From NCBI RefSeq assembly GCF_003234815.2, contig NZ_CP126279.1, positions 2,170,001 through 2,234,000 on the forward strand: a DNA stretch of 64,000 bases, in the 5' to 3' direction. Of this stretch, positions 35,763 through 45,155 are shown piece after piece (positions within the stretch are counted from its first letter, which is position 1; each line of letters opens with the position of its first letter). Origin of the DNA: Curtobacterium sp. MCBD17_035. GTDB taxonomy: Bacteria > Actinomycetota > Actinomycetes > Actinomycetales > Microbacteriaceae. The position numbers were made by a program, and so were the translations under genes. The notes beneath the pieces are model-generated. The model was not told where the DNA came from and made no database searches. It was given only the letters and a program-made list of their open reading frames with translations.

Positions 35763-37844
35763 TCAGCGGACGGTGACGGTGCTGCAGCCGAGCGTCGGGT
35801 TGCTGCCGCCGGTCGCGTCGATCGCGTAGACGCACACCCGGTGGCTGCCCTTCGCGGCCGGGACCGTGGCGTCGAACCCGTGCGCCGTGCCGATCCCGCT
35901 GAAGGAGCGGGCGACGTCCGGTCGGCTGGTCGACGCGGTCAGCGCGGTCGCGCGGGTGTCGACGTACACGTGGACCGCGATCGACGTCGTCGGCGCGTCC
36001 GGGTCGAACGTCCACCCACGGACGTGGACGCCGCCGGTCACCGCCGCGACCTGGTCGAGGCTCCCCTTCGGGGCCTGGTTGACGACCGAGACGGTCCGAC
36101 AGCCGAGGCTGGTGTCCGATCCGGCGCCCGTGTTCACGGCGGTCACGCAGACCGTGTGCGACCCGTTGCCGGCCGGCACCGATGTCGAGAACCCGTGTGC
36201 GGCCCCGTACACCGGGTAGAGCCGCGCGACGTCCGAGCGTGACGCGGAGGCCGTCACCCGCTGCGCCTTCCCGTCGACGGTCACCGTGACGGCCACCGGA
36301 CCGGTGGTGTCCCCGTCGAGGGCCCAGCCCGCCACCGCGACCGAGTTCGTCGTGGTGGTCACGCCGTCGAGCGACCCCGTCGGGCTCGAGCCCGGGACGT
36401 GCACGGTGCTGCACGACCCGATGAGCGCGTTCGAGCCCTCGTCGACGTTGATGCCGTAGACGCACACGGTGTGGGTGCCGGCGGTCGCCGGGAGCGTCTC
36501 GTCGAACCCGTGCGCGGACCCGAGCCCGGAGGCGCGACCGACGTCGGAGCGCGCGCCGGACGCGAGGGTGGTCGTGTGCGTGTGGTCGACGTAGACGGCC
36601 ACGCGGATGGAGTCCGACGTCTGCGGATCGAGCGTCCACCCGCGGACGCGGATGCCGCCCGGCGACGCCTGCGCCTGGTCCACCGCCCCGATCGGGGACG
36701 CGCTCGTCACGGTCAGCGTCCGGCACCCGAGCGCCGTCGTCTGACCGCTGCCCACGCCGACCGCGGTCACGCACACCTGGTGACTCCCCGCGGCGGCGGC
36801 GAGCGTCCCGGAGAAACCGTGGTCCGAACCCCGGCCCGGGTAGGCCCTGCCGACGTCCGCGCGCGTCTGGTCGGCCGTCATCGTCGTGGGGCTGCCACCG
36901 TCCACCGTGACCCGGACCCGGATCGGGTCGTCGACGTCGCCGTCCATCGCCCAGCCTCGGACGCTCAGCTCGTCGAACCCGCCGGTCGCCCCGTCGAACG
37001 ACCCGACCGGCGACGCCGCGCCGGCCGTCGGTTCTCCGAACCAGTCGTTGTACAGGCGCCAGAAGTTCCGGTTGCCGTACGCCGAGCACGCGTCCCCGGT
37101 GCCGTAGAGGTTCGCCAGCGCCGCCGCGTTCGGCGTGTACGGCGTGTAGTAGTAGAGGTCGGCGGTCGCCTGGTCGGTGATCGTCACCGACTTGGTGCCG
37201 CACGAGGTCGGGACGTCGTACTGCACCGCGGCGGTCGTGCCGGGTGCGTACCAGGTGAAGTACTTGCTCGTGCCGGCGGGGTTCGCGTACCGCTTCCACT
37301 GCCAGGCGGCCCAGTACACCTGGTTGCCGACCCCCGAGTACGCCGGGTCGCAGGCGCCGTTCGTCGTGTCCGGGCAGGCGTAGCCCATGGCCCGCGAGAG
37401 CACGCCCGACGAGGGCTTCTGTGCGGTGCTGCCCGACACGAGTCCCTGCTCCTTCTGCAGGGTGACGAGGATCACCTTGGGGCTGATGCCGCACGCGACC
37501 GCCACCCGGGTGATGATCGTCGCCGCGCTCAGGCCCGATCCGCCGGTGACCGCCCCGCACATGGGGTCGGCGGCGTGCGCGTTCAGCGACGACGTGCCGA
37601 CGTTGAGGCACGAGGTCGACTTGCACGTGCCGATCTGGTCGTCGAGGAACGACTGGACCGCCGACGCGGACATCGCGTCCCCGTCGAAGAAGTTGGCGTC
37701 CGAGATGATGTTCCCCGCCTGGAACGACGACCCGCTGAGCGCGCGGGCGACTTCCTCCCCGGGCGAGCGCGGTGCGACCTGGAACCCGACGAGCACGGTG
37801 GCCAGGGCGAGCACCGCCATGACCGTCGCCAGGAGCTTGTTCAC
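35763..37844 (-). CDS. Secreted protein with lysozyme-like N-domain and four A-B-A-B repeats
   Basis: 693 residues from a GTG with AGAGGAG eight bases upstream. A signal peptide or anchor covers residues 1-25. Residues 40-272 form a Cys-rich domain (nine Cys) with NIISDANFFDGDAMSASAVQ and ILVTLQKEQGLVSG, the latter resembling the catalytic-Glu helix of soluble transglycosylase/lysozyme folds. Residues 277-693 are four repeats of about 104 residues, each with a VRGW-like strand, a DV-x-R....HGF core and a VCV...GC pair of Cys. Repeats 1 and 3 resemble each other, as do 2 and 4. No sortase motif at the C-terminus. Likely a wall-bound or released adhesin or wall hydrolase. A minus-strand TAGCCT at 37951-37956 may be the -10. 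Confidence 0.8.
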   Translation of the reverse strand: MNKLLATVMAVLALATVLVGFQVAPRSPGEEVARALSGSSFQAGNIISDANFFDGDAMSASAVQSFLDDQIGTCKSTSCLNVGTSSLNAHAADPMCGAVTGGSGLSAATIITRVAVACGISPKVILVTLQKEQGLVSGSTAQKPSSGVLSRAMGYACPDTTNGACDPAYSGVGNQVYWAAWQWKRYANPAGTSKYFTWYAPGTTAAVQYDVPTSCGTKSVTITDQATADLYYYTPYTPNAAALANLYGTGDACSAYGNRNFWRLYNDWFGEPTAGAASPVGSFDGATGGFDELSVRGWAMDGDVDDPIRVRVTVDGGSPTTMTADQTRADVGRAYPGRGSDHGFSGTLAAAAGSHQVCVTAVGVGSGQTTALGCRTLTVTSASPIGAVDQAQASPGGIRVRGWTLDPQTSDSIRVAVYVDHTHTTTLASGARSDVGRASGLGSAHGFDETLPATAGTHTVCVYGINVDEGSNALIGSCSTVHVPGSSPTGSLDGVTTTTNSVAVAGWALDGDTTGPVAVTVTVDGKAQRVTASASRSDVARLYPVYGAAHGFSTSVPAGNGSHTVCVTAVNTGAGSDTSLGCRTVSVVNQAPKGSLDQVAAVTGGVHVRGWTFDPDAPTTSIAVHVYVDTRATALTASTSRPDVARSFSGIGTAHGFDATVPAAKGSHRVCVYAIDATGGSNPTLGCSTVTVR

Positions 37845-38069
37845 GTCGTCGGTCTCCTCTTCGCCGGTGGCGTCGGTGCTGGTCCGGTCCGCGGGTACGG
37901 CGATCATCGGATGAGGTCGCATGACCACATCAGGTCCTCAGGGTCACTTCAGGCTACGGGAACCACTCCAGTCACACAGCCCCCGATCCGTCCCCCGAAC
38001 GGGCGGCACGACGGAACGGCCGGGAGGCTCGACACACCTCCCCGACGCCGCTGCGGCGGGAGGGTGTGC

Positions 38070-39092
38070 TCAGTCCGCCTCGAGGAGCTCCTCGACCCGC
38101 CGACGGTCCGCACGGGTGGCACCGTCGCCGCGACGGGCGCGACGGGCATGGCGGACCAGGCCCGGGGCCTCCCGGACGAGACGCCGCCACTGCGCGGGCG
38201 TCAGCTGTGCGCGGTCGGGGCGCGCGAGGTCGAGGAGGGCGCGCACCGTGGTCCGGAGCACCACCCGCAGCGTCGTGCCGGCCGTCGCGTTGCGCAGGAC
38301 GACCGCGAGCCGGTTCCGGATGCTCTGGTAGCGGACCAGGGGTGAGTCGCTGCCCGAGCTCGCCGCGTGCCGGTGGACCACCACGGCGTGCGGCGCGTGC
38401 CCGATGTCCCACCCTGTCAGGCGCAGCCGCCACGACACGTCGACGTCCTCGTAGTACATGAAGAGGTGCGGATCGAACCCGCCCACCTGGTCGAGCGCCT
38501 CGCGACGGATGAACGCGGCGCCGCCGCTGAACCCGAACACGGGGATCGTCTCACGCGGCCCCTCGATCGGGGCGAGCCAGTCGCGGTCGCGGCCGTTGCC
38601 GCTCCGGGACAGCACGACGCCCGTGCCGTTGACGAGGTGGACGCCGCCCTCCGAGCGCCGCCAGCGTGCCCCGTCGGGCGCGACGAGGTCGTCGGGGTCG
38701 CGGCCGTCCGGGTCCGGGCGGAAGGTGCCCTCGAGCAGGGCGGTCGCGGCGACCGCGGCGGTGCGGGGTCCGGCCGCCTCGAGCGCGGCCACGCCGTGTG
38801 CCAGGAAGCCGTCGTCGGCGACCGCGTCGTTGTTGAGCAGGGCCACGACCGTTCCCCGTGCGGCCGCGATCCCGGCGGTCACCCCGCCCGCGAACCCGCT
38901 GTTCCGGTCGATCGGCACGACGACCACCCGCGGCAGGTCGCGACGGAAGCGGGCGACGTCGGCGTCGCGGGCCTCGTTGACGACGAGCACCACCTCGACG
39001 TCGTGCTCGCTGCGCTGCGCGAGGACGGACTCCACCGCGCGCACGGTCAGGTCGGCGCGGTGCCAGTCGACGACGACGACCGAGACGAGCAT
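38070..39092 (-). CDS. GT2 glycosyltransferase, WbbL/rhamnosyltransferase-like
   Basis: 340 residues from the ATG at 39092. GT2 features: VSVVVVDWHRADLTVRAVES, VDRNSGFAGGV-type segment (reads IDRNSGFAGGVTAG), the metal-binding LLNNDAVAD and the acceptor-side motif LFMYYEDVDVSWRLRLTGW, which is characteristic of rhamnosyltransferases related to WbbL. It would add rhamnose or a similar deoxy sugar from a dTDP donor at the cytoplasmic face. It is divergent from the GT2-GT4 fusion at 39204. The C-terminal 60 residues are basic and may touch the membrane. Confidence 0.85.
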   Translation of the reverse strand: MLVSVVVVDWHRADLTVRAVESVLAQRSEHDVEVVLVVNEARDADVARFRRDLPRVVVVPIDRNSGFAGGVTAGIAAARGTVVALLNNDAVADDGFLAHGVAALEAAGPRTAAVAATALLEGTFRPDPDGRDPDDLVAPDGARWRRSEGGVHLVNGTGVVLSRSGNGRDRDWLAPIEGPRETIPVFGFSGGAAFIRREALDQVGGFDPHLFMYYEDVDVSWRLRLTGWDIGHAPHAVVVHRHAASSGSDSPLVRYQSIRNRLAVVLRNATAGTTLRVVLRTTVRALLDLARPDRAQLTPAQWRRLVREAPGLVRHARRARRGDGATRADRRRVEELLEAD

Positions 39093-39148
39093 CCGGCCAT
39101 CATCCCGCACCACCGGCGGTCTCCACGGTCCCGCGCCGGGCGGCTGGC

Positions 39149-39154
39149 TATACT
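39149..39154 (+). promoter_or_regulatory. -10 element for the GT2-GT4 gene
   Basis: TATACT, five of six consensus positions, 55 bases before the TTG start at 39204. No good -35 is seen. Confidence 0.5.
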
Positions 39155-39203
39155 CGCCACGGCCAGTGCGCCACGACCGCCGTCGACATCTGGAGATCCC
39201 GTC

Positions 39204-41762
39204 TTGACCGTCACCACCACGGGCACCGTGTCCGTCGTCATCATCAACTTCCGCGGCACGGACGACACCCTGGAGTGCGTCGCGCGGTTGAACGAGGTCG
39301 ACTGGCCCGCACGCCAGCTCGAGATCGTCGTCGTCGAGAACGGCTCCGGCGACGACAGTGCGACCCGCCTCCGGGCGGCCCTCGGCGACCAGGCGAACGT
39401 CAAGCTCGTCGTGTCCGACGAGAACCTCGGGTTCACCGGCGGCAGCAACCTCGGCGCCCGCACGGCGACCGGCGAGTTCGTGGCGTTCCTCAACAACGAC
39501 GCCAAGCCGGACCCCCAGTGGATCCGCGAAGGGCTCGCCGCGTTCGCCGCGAGCCCCCGCATCGGCGCGGTCGCCAGCAAGGTCCTCGACTGGGACGGCA
39601 CGGCGATCGACTTCGTCGAGGCCGGGCTGACCTGGTTCGGCATGGGCTACAAGAACCACACGACCGAGCCCGACGACGGCCGGTTCGACCGCGAGAAGGA
39701 CATCCTCTTCGGCACGGGGTCGGCGCTCTTCGTGCGCCGGGCGCTGTTCCTCGAGATCGGCGGGTTCGACGAGGACCTGTTCATGTTCTACGACGACGTC
39801 GACCTCGGGTGGCGGCTGAACCTGTACGGCTACCGCGTCCGCTTCGCGCCGAACTCGATCGTGTACCACAAGCACCACGGCTCGATGAAGAGCTTCGGCG
39901 AGTACCGCGAGATGTACCTGCTCGAGCGCAACGCGCTGCACATGCTCTACAAGAACCTCGACGACGCCAGCCTCGGCACGATCCTCCCCGCGGCCCTCGC
40001 CCTCCTCGCCCGTCGTGCCGTCGCCAAGGGCGAGCTCGACAGCGAGTCGTACGACCTCCGCCGCTTCACCGGGGCACCGGACGAGCACGAGCCGACCACA
40101 CCGGTGTCGAAGGACACCGTGGCCGGTCTGTTCGCGGTCGACCAGTTCGTGGCCGACCTGCCGAAGCTCCGGCAGAGCCGGGCCGAGGTGCAGTCCCGTC
40201 GGGTGAAGACCGACAAAGAGGTCTTCCGGCTCTTCGGGAACATCTTCCACCCGCTGTTCGGCAACGACTACTACCTCGAGGGCTTCACCGCCATCCAGGA
40301 CGCGTTCCAGGTGAACCGGCCGATGATGCGCAAGCGCGTCCTCATCATCACGGGCGACGCGCTCGGCGAGAAGATGGCCGGCCCGGGCATGCGGGCGTGG
40401 AAGATCGCCGAGGCGCTGAGCGAGCACAACGACGTCCGCCTCGTCACCTGGAACGTCGCCAACCGGGCCTCGGACCAGTTCGAGGTGCACCGCGTCCGTC
40501 TGCAGGACGAGCGCGCGATGAAGGTGCACGAGGAGTGGGCCGACGTCATCTTCTTCCAGGGCTTCGCACTGCGGCACTTCCTGACGCTGCAGGCCTCGAA
40601 CAAGATCATGGTCGTCGACCTCTACGACCCGATGCACCTCGAGCAGCTCGAGCAGGGGCGCGAGATGGGCGACGCCGCGTGGCGGAACCAGGTCCTCGTG
40701 ACCACCGAGGTCGTCAACGAGCAGCTCCAGCGCGGCGACTTCTTCCTGTGCGCCTCGGAGCGACAGCGGTTGTTCTGGATCGGGCAGCTCGCGGCCGTGG
40801 GTCGCGTGAACCCCGACACCTACGCGCAGGACGAGAACCTGAAGTCCCTCATCGCGATCGCACCGTTCGGCATGGACTCGACGCCGCCGCAGCACACCCG
40901 CAAGGCGATCCGCGGTGTCGTGCCCGGCATCGGCGAGGACGACAAGGTCGTCATCTGGGGTGGCGGCATCTACAACTGGTTCGACACCCCGACCCTGGTC
41001 GAGGCCGTCGCGAAGGTCGCCGAGCGCCACGACGACATCCGCCTGTTCTTCCTCGGTGTCGCGCACCCGAACCCCGACGTGCCCGAGATGGCCATCGTCG
41101 CGAAGACCCGCGAGATCAGCGAGAAGCTCGGGCTGACGAACAAGCACGTGTTCTTCAACGAGCAGTGGGTCGCGCTCGACGACCGCCAGAACTACCTGCT
41201 CGAGGCCGACGCCGGCGTCTCGACGCACTTCGCGCACGTCGAGACGACGTTCTCGTTCCGCACCCGGATCCTCGACTACATGTGGGCGAACCTGCCGATC
41301 GTCACCACCGAGGGCGACAGCTTCGGCGACCTCGTGGCCGCCGAGGGCATGGGCGTCTCCGTCCCGGAGCGTGACGTCGACGCCCTCGCCGACGCACTCG
41401 AGGCGATGCTCTACGACGAGGCCGCCATCGCCGAGGCCCGAGCACAGGTCGCCCGGGTCCGTGCGGACTTCACCTGGGAGAAGGCGCTCGCGCCGCTCAT
41501 CGAGTTCGCGCACGACCCGTACCCGGCTCCCGACCGCGCGAACGCCGCTGTCGAACGGGAGCGCACGGGCGGAGGCGTCGTCATCCCGCAGATCGGCAAG
41601 TCGCGCGAGCAGCGGTTCCACGAGATCGCGAACAGCCGGCACGGGCTCCGTCGCGACGTCATGCTCGCGAGGCACTACCTGACCGACGGCGGCGTCCAGG
41701 AACTCGCGGGCAAGGTGCGCAACCGTGTCTCGACGATGCGCGCGAGCAAGTACGGACGCTGA
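39204..41762 (+). CDS. GT2-GT4 fused glycosyltransferase
   Basis: 852 residues. The start is a TTG with GGAG nine bases upstream; no better in-frame ATG exists near. The N-terminal GT2 domain (about 8-260) has VIINFRGTDDTLECV, ENLGFTGGSNLGART, FLNNDAKPD and MFYDDVDLGWRLNLYGY. After a linker containing a conserved-looking RLFGNIFHPLFGNDYYLEGF segment, a GT4-like half (about 375-760) shows GPGMRAWKIAEAL, VVIWGGGIYNWFDTPTLVEA and ETTFSFRTRILDYMWANLPIV. The order suits a bifunctional enzyme building a repeating disaccharide, which an ABC transporter encoded directly downstream would export. The C-terminal 80 residues are basic. Confidence 0.88.
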   Translation: MTVTTTGTVSVVIINFRGTDDTLECVARLNEVDWPARQLEIVVVENGSGDDSATRLRAALGDQANVKLVVSDENLGFTGGSNLGARTATGEFVAFLNNDAKPDPQWIREGLAAFAASPRIGAVASKVLDWDGTAIDFVEAGLTWFGMGYKNHTTEPDDGRFDREKDILFGTGSALFVRRALFLEIGGFDEDLFMFYDDVDLGWRLNLYGYRVRFAPNSIVYHKHHGSMKSFGEYREMYLLERNALHMLYKNLDDASLGTILPAALALLARRAVAKGELDSESYDLRRFTGAPDEHEPTTPVSKDTVAGLFAVDQFVADLPKLRQSRAEVQSRRVKTDKEVFRLFGNIFHPLFGNDYYLEGFTAIQDAFQVNRPMMRKRVLIITGDALGEKMAGPGMRAWKIAEALSEHNDVRLVTWNVANRASDQFEVHRVRLQDERAMKVHEEWADVIFFQGFALRHFLTLQASNKIMVVDLYDPMHLEQLEQGREMGDAAWRNQVLVTTEVVNEQLQRGDFFLCASERQRLFWIGQLAAVGRVNPDTYAQDENLKSLIAIAPFGMDSTPPQHTRKAIRGVVPGIGEDDKVVIWGGGIYNWFDTPTLVEAVAKVAERHDDIRLFFLGVAHPNPDVPEMAIVAKTREISEKLGLTNKHVFFNEQWVALDDRQNYLLEADAGVSTHFAHVETTFSFRTRILDYMWANLPIVTTEGDSFGDLVAAEGMGVSVPERDVDALADALEAMLYDEAAIAEARAQVARVRADFTWEKALAPLIEFAHDPYPAPDRANAAVERERTGGGVVIPQIGKSREQRFHEIANSRHGLRRDVMLARHYLTDGGVQELAGKVRNRVSTMRASKYGR

Positions 41763-41795
41763 GTGCGTGGCGGTGCCGGCCGGATCGGCGCGAGG

Positions 41796-41801
41796 TATAG
41801 T
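41796..41801 (+). promoter_or_regulatory. -10 element for the ABC exporter operon
   Basis: TATAGT 30 bases upstream of the permease ATG. The sequence after it (TTCCTGTTCG) is less GC-rich than the surroundings. Confidence 0.5.
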
Positions 41802-41830
41802 TTCCTGTTCGTCCGACGAGTGAGGTACAC

Positions 41831-42766
41831 ATGAGCACGACCATCGCCGACCGGACCGTCGCCGACCGGACCGTCGCCGACCGGTTCGCCCGTCTCCGCA
41901 CGGAGCAGCTGGTGCCCGCGGGCCGGACCGCCGGGGGTACCTGGGGGTCGGTGCGCGAGATCCACGGTCAGCGCCAGCTCCTGGACCTCCTGATCCGCCG
42001 CGACCTGAAGTCCCGCTACAAGGACAGTGCACTCGGGTTCGCCTGGTCACTCATCCGGCCGCTCGTCCAGCTGGGGATCTACTGGCTGATCCTCGGCAAG
42101 ATCCTTGGCTCGTCCCGGGCGATCCCCGAGTTCGCCATCTACGTGTTCGCCGGGCTGACCCTGTACGGGCTGTTCAGCGAGATCGTGTCCGGCGCGACCG
42201 GCTCCGTCGTCGCGAACGCGGGCCTCCTCAAGAAGGTCTACGTCCCGCGCGAGATCTACCCGCTCTCCGCGGTGGGCGGCGCGCTGTTCAACTTCGGGAT
42301 CCAGATGGTGATCCTGCTCATCGCGACGGCCGCGTTCCGGTCCTTCCCGATGAACGAGGGGATCCTGTTCTTCTTCCCCGCCACGCTCGTGATCCTGATC
42401 TGGGCCACCGCCATCGGCCTGCTGTTCTCGGCACTCAACGTGTACCTGCGGGACATGGCCTACCTGGTCGAGGTCCTGATGATGCTCTTCATGTGGGCGT
42501 CCCCGATCGTCTACTCGTGGCAGATGGTGCACGACCGGGCGATCGCCGCGGGGATCAGCTGGATCCTGCCGATCTACGAGAACAACCCCGTCACGCTCGC
42601 CATCCTCGGCTTCCACCGCGCCTTCTGGACCGCCGGCGGTCCCGAGCAGTACCCGGACCACATGCTCCTCCGCCTGGTGATCGCCGGTGTCGTGGGACTC
42701 GTCGCGCTCTTCTTCTGCCAGCGGGCGTTCGCCCGACTGCAGGGGAACTTCGCACAGGAGATCTGA
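41831..42766 (+). CDS. ABC-2 type polysaccharide export permease (Wzm/TagG-like)
   Basis: 311 residues from an ATG. After a charged N-terminus containing a short ADRTV repeat, an amphipathic segment LLDLLIRRDLKSRYKDSALGF, a hallmark of Wzm/TagG permeases, precedes six membrane helices. The internal GLLKKVYVPREIYPLSAV is the coupling helix that contacts the ATPase. It moves lipid-linked glycan across the membrane together with the ATPase encoded next. The overlap of context with the GT2-GT4 fusion upstream supports a chain completed in the cytoplasm before export. Confidence 0.93.
   Translation: MSTTIADRTVADRTVADRFARLRTEQLVPAGRTAGGTWGSVREIHGQRQLLDLLIRRDLKSRYKDSALGFAWSLIRPLVQLGIYWLILGKILGSSRAIPEFAIYVFAGLTLYGLFSEIVSGATGSVVANAGLLKKVYVPREIYPLSAVGGALFNFGIQMVILLIATAAFRSFPMNEGILFFFPATLVILIWATAIGLLFSALNVYLRDMAYLVEVLMMLFMWASPIVYSWQMVHDRAIAAGISWILPIYENNPVTLAILGFHRAFWTAGGPEQYPDHMLLRLVIAGVVGLVALFFCQRAFARLQGNFAQEI
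41846..41884. repeat. 15-bp in-frame tandem repeat at the start of the permease
   Basis: The unit GCCGACCGGACCGTC occurs at 41846-41860 and 41861-41875, with nine more bases matching. It encodes ADRTV repeats in the cytoplasmic N-terminus. Confidence 0.9.
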
Positions 42767-42792
42767 GTCCTCGGGACCGAGAAAGGCATCAC

Positions 42793-44037
42793 ATGTCGAT
42801 CGACAACGACCTCATCGCCCCGAGCGAGACCGAGGACGCCGTGTTCGAGGACGCCCCGACCGTCGTCAGCATCCGGAACGTCTCGAAGCGCTTCGTCATC
42901 CGGAAGGACAACTCCCTCAAGGAACGGATCGTCACGCTCGGTCGCGCCGGGCGCCGACACAGCGAGGACTTCTGGGCCCTCAAGGACGTCAACCTCGACA
43001 TCCCGGCCGGGACGACGATCGGACTGCTCGGGCCGAACGGATCGGGCAAGTCGACCCTGCTCAAGGTGATCGGCGGCATCCTCGAGCCCAGCACGGGGTC
43101 GGTCGCTCGGCGCGGGCGCCTCGCTGCGCTCATCGAACTCGGTGCGGGCTTCCACCCGGACCTCACCGGCCGCGAGAACGTGTTCCTCAACGCCGCGATC
43201 CTCGGTCTCACACAAGAGGAAGCCGAGGAGAAGTTCGACGACATCCTCCGGTTCAGCGGCATCGGCGAGTTCATCGACACGCAGGTCAAGTTCTACAGCT
43301 CGGGCATGTACGTCCGGCTCGCGTTCGCCGTCGCGATCCACACCGACCCGGACGTCCTCCTCGTCGACGAGGTCCTGGCCGTGGGCGACGAGCAGTTCCA
43401 GAAGAAGTGCCTCGACAAGATCCGCGAGTTCCAGCAGCAGGGTCGGACGATCATCCTCGTCAGCCACTCCCTCGGACAGGTCCAGGAGCTCTGCGACCAC
43501 GCCGTCGTCCTGCACCACGGCGAGGTCAAGTTCCAGGGGTCCGCGCGGCACGCCGTCAAGAACTTCCGCGAGATCCTCGAGGGCCGCCGCGTCGCCGAGG
43601 CCGAGGCCGCGGGCGAGGAAGCGACGCCCGGCAAGGTCGAGCGCGTCGAGATCGCCGCGCCGGGCCGCGCGCCGGGCGAGGAACTCCAGCCGGGCGACGA
43701 CCTCGTCATCCGGATGACCGTGTCCCACACGTCGCCGCTGGAGGAGTGGAACTCGGGGTTCAAGATCGAGAACCAGCACGGCCACCTCGTGTACGGAACC
43801 GACAGCCGCAAGATCGGCTTCACGCACCAGCCGTTGCACGGTCGGACCATCGTGGAGTACCGGCTCCGGGACATCCAGTTCGGTGGTGGCCCGTACTTCA
43901 TCCACTGCTTCCTCGCCAAGAAGACCGGGGAGCACATCGCGATCCTGCGCGAGGCGGCCCGGTTCGTCATGGCCGACGACGACCGTCACGCCGGGATGAC
44001 GCGGGTGTCGACCGTCGCACGCGAGATCCCCGCCTGA
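42793..44037 (+). CDS. Polysaccharide ABC exporter ATPase with carbohydrate-binding tail (Wzt-like)
   Basis: 414 residues. The ABC ATPase (about 25-270) has Walker A GPNGSGKST (80-88), a signature region FYSSGMYVRLAF, Walker B VLLVDEVLAVGDE and the switch His in LVSHSLGQ. After a Glu/Ala-rich linker, residues about 285-414 form a Wzt C-terminal domain with LQPGDDLVIRMTVSHTSP, GHLVYGTDSRK and GGPYFIHCFLAKKTGEHI. In O9a-type exporters this domain recognises the terminal modification of the finished chain, so a capping enzyme may exist in the locus. It pairs with the permease upstream. Confidence 0.94.
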   Translation: MSIDNDLIAPSETEDAVFEDAPTVVSIRNVSKRFVIRKDNSLKERIVTLGRAGRRHSEDFWALKDVNLDIPAGTTIGLLGPNGSGKSTLLKVIGGILEPSTGSVARRGRLAALIELGAGFHPDLTGRENVFLNAAILGLTQEEAEEKFDDILRFSGIGEFIDTQVKFYSSGMYVRLAFAVAIHTDPDVLLVDEVLAVGDEQFQKKCLDKIREFQQQGRTIILVSHSLGQVQELCDHAVVLHHGEVKFQGSARHAVKNFREILEGRRVAEAEAAGEEATPGKVERVEIAAPGRAPGEELQPGDDLVIRMTVSHTSPLEEWNSGFKIENQHGHLVYGTDSRKIGFTHQPLHGRTIVEYRLRDIQFGGGPYFIHCFLAKKTGEHIAILREAARFVMADDDRHAGMTRVSTVAREIPA

Positions 44038-44039
44038 CG

Positions 44040-45155
44040 GTGGTCGACCTCCCGGTCCTCGTCGACGCGACCAGTCTCCCGCCGAACCGCGGAGGCGTGG
44101 CGCGCTACATCGTGGGCCTGTTGCGCGGCCTGGCCGAGGACGGCGTGGCGGTGGGTGTCGTCGTGAAGCCCGACGACCTGTCGTGGCTCCGATCGGTGGC
44201 GCCGTCGCACCGCTACGCGGTCGCGCCCGCCGCCGTGGCGCGTCGTCCGGTCCGACTGCTCTGGGAACAGGTCGGGCTGCCGCTCCTGGCCCTGCGGGCG
44301 CGGGCACGGGTGCTGCACTGTCCCCACTACACGTTCCCCCTCGCCGCTGGCCGCAGGTCCGTCGTCACGCTGCACGACGCGACCTTCTTCAGCGACCCCG
44401 ACGCACACGGGGCCCTGAAGCGCCGGTTCTTCCGGCTGTGGACCCGACTCGCCCGCCGTCACGCGCGGGCCACGGTCACGCCGAGCGCCGCGACGGCCGC
44501 GGAGATCGCCCGCTTCGTGCCCCACACCGCGGTCCCCAACGTCGTCGCGCACCTCGGCGTCGACCCTGCGGTGTTCCACGAGCCGACCCCGGAGGCCGTG
44601 CGCTCGTTCGCGGCCGAGCACGACCTCGACCCCGGCGAGGGCTGGGTTGCGTTCCTCGGGACCGTCGAGCCCCGGAAGCAGGTCGCCGCCCTCGTCGCCG
44701 CCCACGCCGAACTCCCGGACGCTCCCCCGCTCGTCGTCTCCGGCGGCCTGGGTTGGGACCCGACGGCTCGGGACCTGCTCGAACGCGCGGGGAACCGGCC
44801 CGGCGCCCGCCTCCGTCACCTCGGTTTCCTGCCCAACGACCATCTCGCCGCGTTCCTCGGCGGCGCGACCGTCGTGGCGTACCCGAGCACCGGCGAGGGC
44901 TTCGGACTCCCGGTCCTCGAGGCCATGGCGTGCGGTGCCGCCGTCCTGACGACGCGCCGTCTGGCGATCCCGGAGGTCGGAGGCGACGCCGTCGCGTACG
45001 TGGAGCCCACGGCGGACGCGATCGCCGCGGGTCTCGCGGGCCTGCTCGCCGACCCGGCGCTGCGCTCCGCCCTCGCCACCGACGGCCGACAGCGTGCGCA
45101 GACCTTCACCTGGCGCGCGTGCGCTCGCGTGCACGAGGAGGTCTACGCGGCATGA
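44040..45155 (+). CDS. GT4 glycosyltransferase
   Basis: 371 residues from a GTG two bases after the ATPase stop. The N-terminal half includes VLVDATSLPPNRGGVARYIVGLL and LHCPHYTFPLAAGRR; the C-terminal half has the GT4 nucleotide-sugar site FLGTVEPRKQ and the E-x7-E segment PSTGEGFGLPVLEAMACG. It most resembles mannosyltransferases of the WbaZ/MtfB type. It should add a sugar at the cytoplasmic face before export. It is coupled by an ATGA overlap to the next GT2 gene. Confidence 0.9.
   Translation: MVDLPVLVDATSLPPNRGGVARYIVGLLRGLAEDGVAVGVVVKPDDLSWLRSVAPSHRYAVAPAAVARRPVRLLWEQVGLPLLALRARARVLHCPHYTFPLAAGRRSVVTLHDATFFSDPDAHGALKRRFFRLWTRLARRHARATVTPSAATAAEIARFVPHTAVPNVVAHLGVDPAVFHEPTPEAVRSFAAEHDLDPGEGWVAFLGTVEPRKQVAALVAAHAELPDAPPLVVSGGLGWDPTARDLLERAGNRPGARLRHLGFLPNDHLAAFLGGATVVAYPSTGEGFGLPVLEAMACGAAVLTTRRLAIPEVGGDAVAYVEPTADAIAAGLAGLLADPALRSALATDGRQRAQTFTWRACARVHEEVYAA

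Noticed and set aside
39093..42050. A long minus-strand extension of the GT2 gene at 38070.
   Set aside because: It runs antisense to the GT2-GT4 fusion gene and is Arg/Val/Asp-rich without motifs.
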